Source: Pseudomonas sp.
GTDB lineage: Bacteria; Pseudomonadota; Gammaproteobacteria; Pseudomonadales; Pseudomonadaceae
Direction of reading: 5' to 3'
NCBI RefSeq assembly: GCF_002796985.1
Contig: NZ_PEKX01000007.1
Location: 1,292,284-1,356,283, forward strand
Length of the DNA: 64,000 nucleotides
The notes under the pieces are model-generated. The model made no database searches. It was not told the origin of the DNA and was given only the letters and a program-made list of their open reading frames with translations. A program made the position numbers and the translations under genes. This document shows positions 42,622 through 51,592 of this stretch, piece by piece. Position 1 is the first letter of the stretch, and each line of letters starts with the position of its first letter.

Positions 42622-43434
42622 ATGACTACCGCTGTAGACCTCAATGCCCTGAAACAACGCCAGATGGCCACCTGGGCCAGTGGAGACTACGCCGTGATCG
42701 GCACCACCCTGCAGATCGTTGGCGAACGCCTGGCCGAAGCCTGCGACCTGCTCTGCGGCGAGCGGGTGCTGGATGTCGCCGCCGGCAATGGCAACGTCAC
42801 CCTGGCTGCCGCCCGGCGCGGTTGCCGGGTGATGTCCACCGACTATGTGCCGCGGCTGCTGGAGCTGGGTGCCGAGCGCGCCCGCGCCGAACATCTGGAC
42901 GTCGAGTTCCGCGAGGCCGATGCCGAGGCGCTACCCTTCGAGGCCGACAGCTTCGATGCGGTGGTTTCGACCTTCGGGGTGATGTTTACTCCCGACCAGT
43001 CCAAGGCAGCGTCGGAGCTGGCGCGAGTCTGTCGTTCCGGCGGGCGCATCGGCCTGGCCAACTGGACGCCCGAAGGCTTTATCGGCCAGGTGTTCAAGGT
43101 GCTTGCGGGTTATATCCCGCCGGCGGCGGGTGTGCGTCCGCCGTCTGCGTGGGGGCGGGAGGAGCATCTGCGCGAGCTGTTCGGCGAATCGATCGGCGAG
43201 CTGCGCGCGACGCGGCAAGTCTTCAACTTCCGCTATCGCTCAGCGGCGCATTTCATCGAGATATTCCGCGACTGGTACGGCCCGCTGCACAAGGCTTTCG
43301 CCAACCTGCCGGAAGCGGATGGGAAGTCGCTGGAGCATGACCTGACTCAGCTGCTCGAAGCGAGCAATCGCGCCGGCCCCTCGTCGCTGGTGGTGCCCAG
43401 CGAATACCTGGAGGTGGTGCTGACCCGTCGTTGA
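42622..43434 (+). CDS. Class I SAM-dependent methyltransferase
   Basis: The 270-residue protein has motif I ERVLDVAAGNGNVTLAAARRG, motif II region ADAEALPFEADSFDAVVSTFG and ELARVCRSGGRIGLANW, as in the UbiE/methyltransferase-11 family. The ATG at 42622 follows AGGAGAA. The substrate is unknown. It is paired with the DUF4242 gene and convergent with an SDR gene. Confidence 0.9.
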   Translation: MTTAVDLNALKQRQMATWASGDYAVIGTTLQIVGERLAEACDLLCGERVLDVAAGNGNVTLAAARRGCRVMSTDYVPRLLELGAERARAEHLDVEFREADAEALPFEADSFDAVVSTFGVMFTPDQSKAASELARVCRSGGRIGLANWTPEGFIGQVFKVLAGYIPPAAGVRPPSAWGREEHLRELFGESIGELRATRQVFNFRYRSAAHFIEIFRDWYGPLHKAFANLPEADGKSLEHDLTQLLEASNRAGPSSLVVPSEYLEVVLTRR

Positions 43435-43457
43435 CCGCTGCCCGTCATGGGGCGGTG

Positions 43458-43498
43458 AAAAAACGGCGCCCATCCGGGGGTAAGGGGGATGGGCGCCG
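43458..43498 (-). terminator. Terminator of the monooxygenase-SDR operon
   Basis: On the minus strand the perfect 12-bp stem CGGCGCCCATCC/GGATGGGCGCCG (11-base loop) is followed by TTTTTT. Confidence 0.9.
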
Positions 43499-43535
43499 GC
43501 CCGACAGGGAAAAAGGGACTCTTTACGTCGATGCG

Positions 43536-44426
43536 CTACTTGGCCTCGTAGCCGTCAGCCGTTGATTTGCGCTTGGGCTTGGGCGCGAAGCGCTTGGCCA
43601 GCTTCATGCTGCCGGTGACCACCTTCTGGTACCAGACCGGCAGCAGGCGCAGCATCACGTCGATGGCGTGGGCGTCCGGGCCGATCAGGATGCGCCGCGA
43701 ATCTCGCTCCACGCCGCGAATGATCACCTGGGCGGCCTTCCGTGGAGTGGTGCGCAGCAGCTGGTCGTTGAACTGGCTGCGGGCCTGCTCGGCGTTCTGC
43801 CCGGTGACCTTGACCATGCTGTCGTTCATCCGCGCGGTCTTGGCGATGTTGGTCTTGATCCCGCCGGGGTGCACGCAACTGGCGGAGACGCCGCCGCGTT
43901 CCATGTCCAGTTCCTGGCGCAGTGACTCGGTGAAGCCGCGCACGGCGAATTTGGTGGCGTTGTAAGCACTCATGCCCGGCTGGGAGAACAGGCCGAAGAC
44001 GCTGGAGACGTTGACGATGTGACCGTCACCGGAGGCCTTGAGGTGCGGCAGGAAGGCCTTGGTGCCGTAGACCACGCCCCAGAAGTTGATATTGGTGATC
44101 CACTCGTACTCTTCATAGTCGCTGGCTTCCACGGTGCCGGCGTGGGCAACGCCAGCGTTGTTGAATACCAGGTTGACCTTGCCGTGCTCGCCGACGGCCT
44201 TGTCGGCCCAGGCATGCACCTGTTCGCGGTCGGCGACGTTTACGGTGTCGATCGACACGCGCACACCGGAGGAAGCGAGCAACTGGCGGGTCTCCTCCAG
44301 GCCGGCGGCGTTGACGTCCGCCAGGGCCAGGTGGCAGCCACGGGAGGCCAGTTCCATCGCCAGGGCACGGCCGATGCCGGAGCCCGCGCCGGTGATGGCG
44401 GCGACCTTGTTCTCGAAGTTCTTCAT
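43536..44426 (-). CDS. Short-chain dehydrogenase/reductase
   Basis: The 296-residue classical SDR has the cofactor site TGAGSGIG, NNAG, Ser in NVSSVFG and YNATK (YxxxK). NAD(P)-dependent oxidation of an alcohol is expected. The start at 44426 overlaps the stop of the upstream monooxygenase (ATGA). The C-terminal ~30 residues are basic (AKRFAPKPKRKS), which could be a membrane-contact tail. Confidence 0.94.
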   Translation of the reverse strand: MKNFENKVAAITGAGSGIGRALAMELASRGCHLALADVNAAGLEETRQLLASSGVRVSIDTVNVADREQVHAWADKAVGEHGKVNLVFNNAGVAHAGTVEASDYEEYEWITNINFWGVVYGTKAFLPHLKASGDGHIVNVSSVFGLFSQPGMSAYNATKFAVRGFTESLRQELDMERGGVSASCVHPGGIKTNIAKTARMNDSMVKVTGQNAEQARSQFNDQLLRTTPRKAAQVIIRGVERDSRRILIGPDAHAIDVMLRLLPVWYQKVVTGSMKLAKRFAPKPKRKSTADGYEAK

Positions 44427-45967
44427 GCCGGCACCTCTTCTGCATGGCGTTGCGGTTGGACAACGGGATTGTTCAGCGGCTTGGCCTTCAGATGATAGGC
44501 GCTGGGATCGAACTGGCGCGTCAGCGCGCGGAATCGCCAGGTGAAGCCCGGCCACAGGGTGCAGTTGCGCCCGCTCACCGGGTGCAGGTACCAGCTCTTG
44601 CAGCCGCCGGTGTTCCACACGCTGTGGTTGAGGCCGCGCTGCAGCTTCTCGTTCCAGCGCTCCTGCGCTTCTTGCTTGACTTCGACGCTCTGCAGCTCGC
44701 GGCGGTCCATCAGCTTGATGGCGCCCAGTACGTAGGCGATCTGCGATTCGATCATGTAGACCATCGAGTTGTGGCCCAGGCCGGTGTTCGGGCCCATGAG
44801 GAAGAACAGGTTGGGGAAGCCGCGGGTGACGGTGCCCTTGTAGGCTTCCGGGCCGTTGTTCCAGGTGTCGAGCAGATCGACGCCACCCTTGCCGAACACC
44901 ACGCCACGGGGGATCGGATCGTTGGCGGTGAAGCCGGTGCCGAAGATGATGGCGTCCACCTGGCGTTCGCGGCCGTCGCTGGTGATGATGCTGCCGGCCT
45001 TGATCTCGCGGATGCCGTCGACGATCACTGAGGCGTTGGAAGCCGCCAGCGCCGGGTAGTAGTTGTGCGACATGAGCACGCGTTTGCAGCCGATGGTGTA
45101 GTCGGGGGTCAATTTGCGGCGCAGGTCCGGATCCTTGACCTGCTGGCGGATGAAGCGTTCGGCCAGCCTGCCCACCAGCTTCATCGCCCAGGGGGCGAAG
45201 GTGAAGCCCAGTACGCGGCCTTCGAGCATGCTGTAGAGCGCGCCGCGCCAGAGCTTCTGTACGGCCGGGAAATGACGGAAGCGCGCGCGCTCCTTGTCGC
45301 TGATGGCGCGGTCCGGCTTGGGCAGGATCCACGGTGCGGTACGCTGGTAGAGGTCGAGCTTGGCCACCAGCGGCTGGATTTCCGGGACGAACTGGATAGC
45401 CGAGGCACCGGTGCCGATCACCGCGATGCGCTTGCCCTTGAGGTCGTAGTCATGGTCCCACTGCTGGGAGTGGAAGGCCTTGCCCTGGAAGTTCTCCAGG
45501 CCCTTGAGCGGCGGGATCGAGGGGATCGACAGCCCGCCCATGCCCGAGACGACGGCCTTGGCGGTGTAGTGGTTGCCGGCGGCGTCGAACAGGTGCCAGA
45601 GCTGCTGCTCGTCGTCCCACTCAAAGCGCTCCATGGCGGTGTTCAGCAGCGTCTTGTCTTCCAGGCGGTACTTCTTCCAGCAGTTCTCAAGGTAGGCGCG
45701 GATTTCCGGCTGGCGGGCGAACATGCGCGTCCAGTCCGGGTTCGGCTCGAAGGAGAAGGAGTAGACGTGGGATTGCACGTCGCAGGCGCAGCCCGGGTAG
45801 TTGTTGACCCGCCAGGTGCCGCCGACGCCGGCGTCCTTCTCGAACAGCAGAAAGTCGTTCTCGCCTTCCTGCTTCAGGCGGATCGCCATGCCCAGCCCGG
45901 AAAACCCGGTGCCGATGATGGCGACTTTGCAGTGTCTGCTCGCGGCAGACTTAGGTTGGGTGCCCAT
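44423..45967 (-). CDS. Flavin monooxygenase, Baeyer-Villiger type
   Basis: The 514-residue FAD/NADPH enzyme has an FAD site GTGFSGLG (N-terminus), the Baeyer-Villiger fingerprint FxGxxxHxxxWD (FQGKAFHSQQWD, ~160), the NADPH site GTGASA and late FGTGFT. Oxygen insertion beside a ketone is the expected reaction, and the partner SDR could supply or use the alcohol form. I prefer the ATG at 45967 (AGGAG seven bases upstream) to the TTG at 45973. It is divergent from a TetR gene. Confidence 0.93.
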   Translation of the reverse strand: MGTQPKSAASRHCKVAIIGTGFSGLGMAIRLKQEGENDFLLFEKDAGVGGTWRVNNYPGCACDVQSHVYSFSFEPNPDWTRMFARQPEIRAYLENCWKKYRLEDKTLLNTAMERFEWDDEQQLWHLFDAAGNHYTAKAVVSGMGGLSIPSIPPLKGLENFQGKAFHSQQWDHDYDLKGKRIAVIGTGASAIQFVPEIQPLVAKLDLYQRTAPWILPKPDRAISDKERARFRHFPAVQKLWRGALYSMLEGRVLGFTFAPWAMKLVGRLAERFIRQQVKDPDLRRKLTPDYTIGCKRVLMSHNYYPALAASNASVIVDGIREIKAGSIITSDGRERQVDAIIFGTGFTANDPIPRGVVFGKGGVDLLDTWNNGPEAYKGTVTRGFPNLFFLMGPNTGLGHNSMVYMIESQIAYVLGAIKLMDRRELQSVEVKQEAQERWNEKLQRGLNHSVWNTGGCKSWYLHPVSGRNCTLWPGFTWRFRALTRQFDPSAYHLKAKPLNNPVVQPQRHAEEVPA

Positions 45968-45997
45968 TGCCAAGCTCCTGTTATGATTGTTGCTGGC

Positions 45998-46039
45998 GTA
46001 TACAACTGTCTACGTGATGAAATGTAGACATCTGTATAC
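45998..46039. promoter_or_regulatory. TetR-type operator: 16-bp inverted repeat between the monooxygenase and tetR
   Basis: The arms GTATACAACTGTCTAC (45998-46013) and GTAGACATCTGTATAC (46024-46039) match at 14 of 16 positions around a 10-base spacer. Each arm contains GTATACA and TGTCTAC modules. It lies 30 bp before the monooxygenase ATG and 21 bp before the TetR start, fit to repress both. Binding by the TetR protein is inference. Confidence 0.75.
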
Positions 46040-46060
46040 TTCTGGGGCAACCAACCTTAG

Positions 46061-46777
46061 ATGGGGGCGAGTACCAGACGCATGGAAATTGGACAGGAAG
46101 AACGGCCAGCGGAAGCCGCCGGCAAGCGCGCGCTGATCGATGCGGCGCTGCGCCTGGCGGCCACCCGGCGCAGCCTGAGCAGCCTGGGGCTGCGGGAGCT
46201 GGCGCGGGAAGCGGGGCTGAACCCGAACACCTTCTACCGGCACTTCGGTGACGTGGACGACCTGGGGTTGGCGATCATCCGCGACATTGCCACCCAGCTG
46301 CGCCAGCCGCTGCGCGATTTGCGCCGCGAAGCCGCCGAGCGGGCGCAGCCGGGGGAGGGCGCCGCCAGCGTGCCTTTCGGTCTGGACCTGGAGCGCGGCC
46401 AGCGGGTGACGCGGGAGACGGTGCGGCTGTTCTTCGATTTCGTGGAAGGCAATCCGCAGGCTTTCATCATTGGCGTGCGTGAATTGCACGGGCCGTCGCC
46501 GGTACTTCGCGAAGCGCTGGCGCGGGTGATGGACGATTTCGGTGAGGACATGGCCGAGGACATCCGCCAGTTCCACCTGCTGCCAGACATCGACGAAAAC
46601 GAGCTGAATCAGCTGTCGCGGCTGATCAGCCGGCAATTGTTCCAGCAGTCGCTGGATTACCTGGAACGCCCACCTGGGCAGCGCGAAGAGGTCTGCGTGC
46701 TGGCCGAGCGACAAATCCTGTTGCTCTTCACTGGCGTCGCGGTGCTGCAGACCTTCGGCATGCTGGCTAGGCTCTGA
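46061..46777 (+). CDS. TetR-family regulator
   Basis: The protein has 238 residues. The HTH at ~20-65 reads LIDAALRLAATRRSLSSLGLRELAREAGLNPNTFYRHFGDVDDLG, typical of TetR proteins. The ligand domain is helical. An alternative ATG at 46082 gives MEIGQEERPAE and is equally plausible; neither has a strong ribosome site. It is divergent from the monooxygenase-SDR operon across a strong inverted repeat. Confidence 0.9.
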   Translation: MGASTRRMEIGQEERPAEAAGKRALIDAALRLAATRRSLSSLGLRELAREAGLNPNTFYRHFGDVDDLGLAIIRDIATQLRQPLRDLRREAAERAQPGEGAASVPFGLDLERGQRVTRETVRLFFDFVEGNPQAFIIGVRELHGPSPVLREALARVMDDFGEDMAEDIRQFHLLPDIDENELNQLSRLISRQLFQQSLDYLERPPGQREEVCVLAERQILLLFTGVAVLQTFGMLARL

Positions 46778-46807
46778 GTCTTCTTGGGACGTAGCGGGAG
46801 TTGCAGC

Positions 46808-47203
46808 ATGTTGCCTTTGCCCCTGTTCGGCGGCTGCGCCTGTGGCGCAGTGCGCTACCGGGTGGATGCCGAGCCGGAAGAGACCGGCTACTGCCATTGC
46901 CGCATCTGCCAGAAGTCCAATGCCGCGCCGGCGGTGCCCTGGGCGGTGATCCCGCTGACGGGCTTTGCCTATACCGCCGGGGAGCTGGGGATGTGGCGTT
47001 CCAGTGAGGACGGCGAAAGGCGCTTCTGCGTGAAATGCGGCACGCCGATGGAGTTCCGCGTGCGCGACGGCGAAACGGTCGGGCTCAACACCGTGACCCT
47101 GGACGAGCCTGAGCTGATCGAGCCGCAATGCCATGTGTGGTGCTCTTCGCAGCTGTCGTGGTTCGAGACGCTGGATGACCTGCCGCGCCGTGCTGAGGGC
47201 TGA
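46808..47203 (+). CDS. GFA-family (glutathione-dependent formaldehyde-activating type) zinc protein
   Basis: The 131-residue protein has the zinc-binding signatures GGCACGAVRYR, CHCRICQKSN and FCVKCGTPM, all in the expected order. The family name comes from Gfa; most members act on unknown substrates. The ATG at 46808 follows GGGAG. It lies 30 bp downstream of tetR. Confidence 0.9.
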   Translation: MLPLPLFGGCACGAVRYRVDAEPEETGYCHCRICQKSNAAPAVPWAVIPLTGFAYTAGELGMWRSSEDGERRFCVKCGTPMEFRVRDGETVGLNTVTLDEPELIEPQCHVWCSSQLSWFETLDDLPRRAEG

Positions 47204-47220
47204 CGGCCGGTCATGTTTTT

Positions 47221-47291
47221 GTAGGAGCGAGCTTGCTCGCGAACCTCTCGGCGCCGGAGCGGCGTCCGTTCGCGAGCAAGCTCGCTCCTAC
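47221..47291. repeat. REP pair past the GFA gene
   Basis: Canonical unit 47221-47244 and inverted unit 47268-47291, the cleanest REP pair in the window. Confidence 0.92.
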
Positions 47292-47325
47292 AGAAACCGT
47301 CATTCGGCACGGTGGGGTTGAATGA

Positions 47326-47352
47326 AAAACGCCAGGCAATGCCTGGCGTTTT
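47326..47352. terminator. Bidirectional terminator AAAACGCCAGGC/GCCTGGCGTTTT
   Basis: A perfect 12-bp stem with an AAT loop, located between the convergent GFA and metal-dependent hydrolase genes. Confidence 0.9.
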
Positions 47353-47368
47353 CGTTGGGGCGTGAAGG

Positions 47369-48199
47369 TCAGCCGGCGAAATCCAGCGCTTCCTTCCAGC
47401 GGGTTTCCAGCGCCTTGGTGTCGTGGTCGAAGGGGTGGAAGCCGGGGCGGAAATAGTCCAGCCACGGGCGGATCAGGCTGACGAGGTAGCCGCGGCGCGG
47501 ATGCAGCAGCACGCCGAGGCCGTGCTTCCAGCTGCGCCAGTTGAACAGCTGGCCGTCGCGGCGCAGCAGGTTGATCTGGAAGCCTCCGATGACGCTGAGG
47601 AAGATCACGGTGGTGATCAGCATCACCGCAGTGCGGGTGAAGTAACCGCCGTAGACCTGCTGGTAGACGTCGTACGCCACGGCCTTGTGCTCGTTCTCCT
47701 CGACGGCGTGCCACATCCATAGCTTGTACATCTTGTCCGACTTCATCTGGCTGCTCAGGTCTTCACGCTTAAGCAGTTGCTCGGCCATGCTCGCGGTGAA
47801 GTGCTCCAGGGCGCAGGTGATCGCCAGATGGTGCTTCTTGGTGGTGACCTTGCTGATGGATTCGAGCAGTACCTTGATGCGCAGCTCCAGGGTTTCCAGG
47901 TCGATGCCGTGCTCGTCGGCGTACTCGTTGTAGGCCGCGTGCTCCTTGGAGTGCATGGCTTCCTGGCCGATGAAGGCGCTGACGTCCTTCTGCAACTGCG
48001 GGTCCTGGATACGCTCACGCACGGCGCGCACGCTGTCGACGAAGAACTTCTCGCCATAGGGGAACAGCGAGGACAGGTTGTTCATGAAGTGAGTCATGAA
48101 GGGTTGCCCGTCCCACCAGTATTTCGGCGTTTCGCTGAAGCTGAAGTCCATGCGGCGGACCGGGAAATTGGCGCGGATCGGTGTGGTAGTGGCGTTCAT
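47369..48199 (-). CDS. Metal-dependent hydrolase of the PF10118 family
   Basis: The 276-residue protein carries probable metal ligands in QEAMHSKEHAAYNEY (~95) and HAVEENEHKAVAYDVY (~185), a ferritin-like two-Glu/His arrangement. A hydrophobic helix follows (RTAVMLITTVIFLSVIGG, ~212-229), so it may be membrane attached. The function is not established. The ATG at 48199 follows AAGGAG. No operon partner is seen. Confidence 0.8.
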   Translation of the reverse strand: MNATTTPIRANFPVRRMDFSFSETPKYWWDGQPFMTHFMNNLSSLFPYGEKFFVDSVRAVRERIQDPQLQKDVSAFIGQEAMHSKEHAAYNEYADEHGIDLETLELRIKVLLESISKVTTKKHHLAITCALEHFTASMAEQLLKREDLSSQMKSDKMYKLWMWHAVEENEHKAVAYDVYQQVYGGYFTRTAVMLITTVIFLSVIGGFQINLLRRDGQLFNWRSWKHGLGVLLHPRRGYLVSLIRPWLDYFRPGFHPFDHDTKALETRWKEALDFAG

Positions 48200-48447
48200 G
48201 ACTAACTCCTTCTTGTTGTGCGGGCTTGGTGTTCCGAAGGGCGACGCGGCAGGGGCGCGACCTGGGACAAGCCCTGTCGTTAGTTCGCTATGCACCTTGC
48301 GAATGTGCCATTAGCTGATGTCATGTTCGGAGCCTTGTCGGACAATCGAAAGGTCATATGTGGCCGTGGCTGGGTCGAATCAGGCCAAAGGGCTCACGAC
48401 CAGCCATTGGATGGGGCGGTTGTGTGCAGGGGGGGAGGTGCAGAAAT
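48200..48447. other. Intergenic region between the hydrolase and apt, no gene seen
   Basis: About 250 bases hold no convincing ORF on either strand. The promoter of the hydrolase is expected here. Nothing resembling an operator palindrome was noted. Confidence 0.5.
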
Positions 48448-48476
48448 GAAAACAGGCGCCGAAGCGCCCGTTTTTA
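48448..48476 (-). terminator. Terminator of apt
   Basis: A stem of GGCGC/GCGCC around CGAA, extended by AAAAC/GTTTT pairs with a bulge. On the minus strand it ends in a T-run, 15 bases past the apt stop. Confidence 0.7.
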
Positions 48477-48490
48477 TTGACAGCGATCTG

Positions 48491-49039
48491 TCACTGCTCG
48501 TCGAGGGCGAAGGCAGTCAGGCTGTAGGTGGGGATCTGTGCGTCGTTGAGCTTGGTCGAACCGCCCAGCTCTGGCAGGTCGATGATCGCGGCGGCCTCGA
48601 ATACGCTGGCGCCCATGCGGCGTACCAGTTGTGCGGCGGCCAGCAGGGTGCCGCCGGTGGCGATCAGGTCATCGAAGATCAGCACGCTGTCGCCTTCGCA
48701 CAGGCTGTCGGCGTGGACTTCCAGCAGGGCTTCGCCGTACTCGGTCTCGTAGGCCTGGGCCAGCACGTCGGCCGGCAGCTTGCCGCGCTTGCGGAACAGC
48801 ACCAGGGGCTTGTTCAGCTCGTAGGCGATGATCGAACCGATCAGGAAGCCTCGCGCATCCATGGCGCCGATGTGGGTGAAGTCGGCCTCGACGTAGCGCT
48901 GGATGAAGCTGTCGGCGACGAAGCGCAGGGCTCGCGGCGACTGGAACAGCGGGGTGATGTCGCGGAACATGACGCCGGGCTTGGGAAAGTCGGGAACGGC
49001 ACGGATCACGGACTTCAGGTCGAGTTGGTTGAGGATCAT
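48491..49039 (-). CDS. apt: Adenine phosphoribosyltransferase
   Basis: The 182-residue enzyme salvages adenine to AMP with PRPP. The PRPP loop VLIFDDLIATGGTL (~127-140) and the N-terminal DFPKPGVMFRDITPL are diagnostic. It is transcribed after anr on the same strand but with a hairpin between, so it probably has its own promoter. Confidence 0.97.
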   Translation of the reverse strand: MILNQLDLKSVIRAVPDFPKPGVMFRDITPLFQSPRALRFVADSFIQRYVEADFTHIGAMDARGFLIGSIIAYELNKPLVLFRKRGKLPADVLAQAYETEYGEALLEVHADSLCEGDSVLIFDDLIATGGTLLAAAQLVRRMGASVFEAAAIIDLPELGGSTKLNDAQIPTYSLTAFALDEQ

Positions 49040-49082
49040 GCTGGATGTGCACCTGATGCGGTTTTTGCAGAGGCCAAAGTAT

Positions 49083-49110
49083 AACGGGCCCGCCAGTCGG
49101 CGAGCCCGTT
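49083..49110 (-). terminator. Hairpin between anr and apt
   Basis: A 12-bp stem with one mismatch (AACGGGCTCGCC/GGCGGGCCCGTT, GACT loop), 45 bases after the anr stop. On the minus strand it is followed by ATACTTT rather than a pure T-run. Confidence 0.55.
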
Positions 49111-49154
49111 TTCGATGACCGGAAAGTCAACCAATTGGTCAGCTTTCGTGTCTG

Positions 49155-49889
49155 TCAGCTTTCCAGCTGGCCACCGGCCAATGCGCACAACTCGATGGAG
49201 TCGAGGATGTGCACTTCCTTGCCTTCGGCGGCAATCAGGCCGTTCTGCTGGAAACGGGTGAACACGCGGGAGACGGTTTCAACCGCCAGGCCCAGGTAGT
49301 TGCCGATCTCGTTGCGCGACATGGCCAGTCGGAACTGCTGAGCCGAGAAGCCACGGGCGCGGAAGCGCGCGGAGAGGTTGACCAGGAAGGTGGCGATGCG
49401 CTCGTCGGCGGTCTTCTTCGACAGCAGCATCATCATCTGCTGGTCGTCACGGATTTCGCGGCTCATCAACCGCAGCAGTTGGCGGCGCAGTTGCGGCAAT
49501 TGTTCGGACAGTTCGTCCAGGCGTTCGAAGGGGATCTCGCAGACCGAAGTGGTTTCCAGGGCCTGGGCCGATACCGGGTAGCTCTCGGTGTCCATGCCGG
49601 ACAGGCCGACCAGTTCGCTGGGGAGGTGGAAACCGGTGATCTGTTCTTCACCGCCGTCGGTGATGCTGAAGGTCTTCAGCGCGCCAGAGCGCACGGCGAA
49701 GACGGAGCTGAAGGCATCGCCCTGGCGGAACAGGAATTCGCCTTTCTTCAGCGGTCGGCCACGTTTGACGATTTCATCGAGAGCGTCCATGTCGCTGTGG
49801 TTCAGCGACAGGGGCAGGCAGAGGGGCGCCAGGCTGCAATCCTTGCAGTGCGCCTGGGGTAATGCGCGCACTTTGATGGTTTCGGCCAT
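49155..49889 (-). CDS. anr: Anaerobic regulator ANR (FNR family)
   Basis: The 244-residue CRP/FNR-type activator senses oxygen through a [4Fe-4S] cluster. Ligands are Cys15, Cys18, Cys24 and Cys117 (CKDCSLAPLC and SVCEIPF). The C-terminal HTH MSRNEIGNYLGLAVETVSRVF carries the ExxSR recognition contacts for TTGAT-N4-ATCAA sites. The start is the ATG at 49889. It lies upstream of hemN and the cbb3 assembly genes, targets of ANR in Pseudomonas. Confidence 0.97.
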   Translation of the reverse strand: MAETIKVRALPQAHCKDCSLAPLCLPLSLNHSDMDALDEIVKRGRPLKKGEFLFRQGDAFSSVFAVRSGALKTFSITDGGEEQITGFHLPSELVGLSGMDTESYPVSAQALETTSVCEIPFERLDELSEQLPQLRRQLLRLMSREIRDDQQMMMLLSKKTADERIATFLVNLSARFRARGFSAQQFRLAMSRNEIGNYLGLAVETVSRVFTRFQQNGLIAAEGKEVHILDSIELCALAGGQLES

Positions 49890-50147
49890 GAGTGTTCCTT
49901 GAATGGGATGGCACACAAAAACCAAGGGTACCGCAGACGGCGGACCGTGCGCCAGTTGGCAACCTGTCTGAATCGCTGCTTTCAGCGACGGGAAGGAGGC
50001 TTTTCAAGGGTTGCGCTGTGACTCGAATACTTTCGAAAAGTGCCGGTTCAGGGCTGTTCCTACATCTGAGGACTACAGACATATCCTGTAGCAAAGGGTG
50101 CGACAGTTGGCCCCGTACCGTCGGTCGTGCGAAGGGAAGCTCAAGGA

Positions 50148-51530
50148 TCAGATGACTCGCGAGAAACGTTGCAGGTTTTGCATCGGCAGGTAGCGGTCAA
50201 ACAGCATGCACAGCGAGCGGACCAATAGCCTTCCGGAGGCGCTGACATCGATGCCTCGTGGGCCGAGGATGATCAGGCCGTCAGCGGCAAATTGCTCGAG
50301 GTCGGGCCAGATGTCGGCAAAGTAGCCGCGGAAGTCGACGTTGTAGAGGTCCTCGATGTCCTCGAAATTCAGCTGGAAATGGCAGATCAGTTGTTGGATC
50401 ACCGCGCGGCGGATGAGGTCGTCCTTGTTGCAGTGCAGGCCACGGCGGGTGGCGAGCTGGCCCTGGTCGAGGGTGTTCTGGTAGTCCGTGATGTCGGTGC
50501 TGTTCTGGCTGTAGAGGTCGCCGATCCGGCTGATCGAGGATGCGCCCAGACCCACCAGGTCGCAATGGCCGTGGGTGGTGTAGCCCTGGAAGTTGCGCTG
50601 CAGGGTGCCGTCTTCCTGAGCCATGGCCAGTTCGTCGTCCGGCAGGGCGAAGTGGTCCATGCCGATGTAGCGGTAGCCGGCGGCCTCCAGTTGCTCGGTG
50701 GTGCGCTGCAATATCTCCAGCTTCTGCCCGGGGGAGGGCAGGTCCTCGGCCTTGATCCGACGCTGCGTCGGGAAGCGTTCGGGGAGGTGTGCGTAGTTGA
50801 ACACCGACAGCCGATTGGGCTGCAGGGCGATGACCTGCTCGACGGTGCGGGCGAAGGTGCCTGGTGTCTGTTTGGGCAGGCCGTAGATCAGGTCGATGTT
50901 GATCGAGCGGAATTGCAAAGTACGCGCAGCGTCGATGATGGCGCGTGTTTCATCGAGGCTCTGCAGGCGATTGATGGCGTGCTGCACCTCCAGGTTGAAG
51001 TCCTGCACGCCGATGCTGGCGCGGTTGAAACCCAGCTCGCGGAGCAGGCCCATGGTCGACCAGTCGGCCTCGCGTGGGTCGATCTCGATACCGTAGTCGC
51101 CGAAGTCGCCCTCGACGAAGTGGAAGTGGGTACGTAATTGCGCCATCAGTTCGCGCAGCTGGCCAGGGCTGAGGAAGGTTGGGGTACCTCCGCCGAAATG
51201 CAGTTGCTCGACTTGCTGCTGGCGGCCCAGGTGACGGCTGACGATCTCGATCTCGCGGATCAGGCGGGCGAGGTAGGGGGCGCTGCGGCCGCGATCCTTG
51301 GTGATGACTTTATTGCAGGCGCAGTAGTAGCAGATGTTCGCGCAGAATGGGACGTGCACATAGAGCGAAAGCGGGCGCTGTGCCTTCTGGCTATCGCGCA
51401 GCGCGTGCAGCAGGTCGAAGGGTCCGACTCCTTCGTGGAATTGCACCGCGGTGGGATAGGAGGTGTAGCGCGGACCGGACAGATCGTATCGGCGTATCAG
51501 ATCTGCGTCCCAGCGAATATTGTCGAGCAT
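50148..51530 (-). CDS. hemN: Oxygen-independent coproporphyrinogen III oxidase
   Basis: The 460-residue radical-SAM enzyme of anaerobic haem synthesis has the CxxxCxxC cluster at Cys63, Cys67 and Cys70 (CANICYYC) with the extra Cys72 typical of HemN. LHFGGGTPTFL and the C-terminal HemN domain are present. The ATG at 51530 follows GGGGAA. An ANR-like site lies 63 bp upstream, consistent with low-oxygen induction. Confidence 0.96.
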   Translation of the reverse strand: MLDNIRWDADLIRRYDLSGPRYTSYPTAVQFHEGVGPFDLLHALRDSQKAQRPLSLYVHVPFCANICYYCACNKVITKDRGRSAPYLARLIREIEIVSRHLGRQQQVEQLHFGGGTPTFLSPGQLRELMAQLRTHFHFVEGDFGDYGIEIDPREADWSTMGLLRELGFNRASIGVQDFNLEVQHAINRLQSLDETRAIIDAARTLQFRSINIDLIYGLPKQTPGTFARTVEQVIALQPNRLSVFNYAHLPERFPTQRRIKAEDLPSPGQKLEILQRTTEQLEAAGYRYIGMDHFALPDDELAMAQEDGTLQRNFQGYTTHGHCDLVGLGASSISRIGDLYSQNSTDITDYQNTLDQGQLATRRGLHCNKDDLIRRAVIQQLICHFQLNFEDIEDLYNVDFRGYFADIWPDLEQFAADGLIILGPRGIDVSASGRLLVRSLCMLFDRYLPMQNLQRFSRVI

Positions 51531-51592
51531 GCCGATGTTCCCCGGTGGCGAGCTTTTCCCACGCAGTCTAGGGAGAGTCCGACAGTGGCCTG

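Noticed and set aside
38547..47291. CRISPR-like spacing of GTAGGAGCGAGC repeats
   Set aside because: The units are inverted pairs spread over kilobases, with no regular spacers and no cas genes. They are REP elements.
48491..49039. apt as part of the purine-catabolic regulon
   Set aside because: No TTGTRTACAM motif lies upstream, and it follows anr with a hairpin between. Its position reflects conserved synteny, not co-regulation with urate genes.
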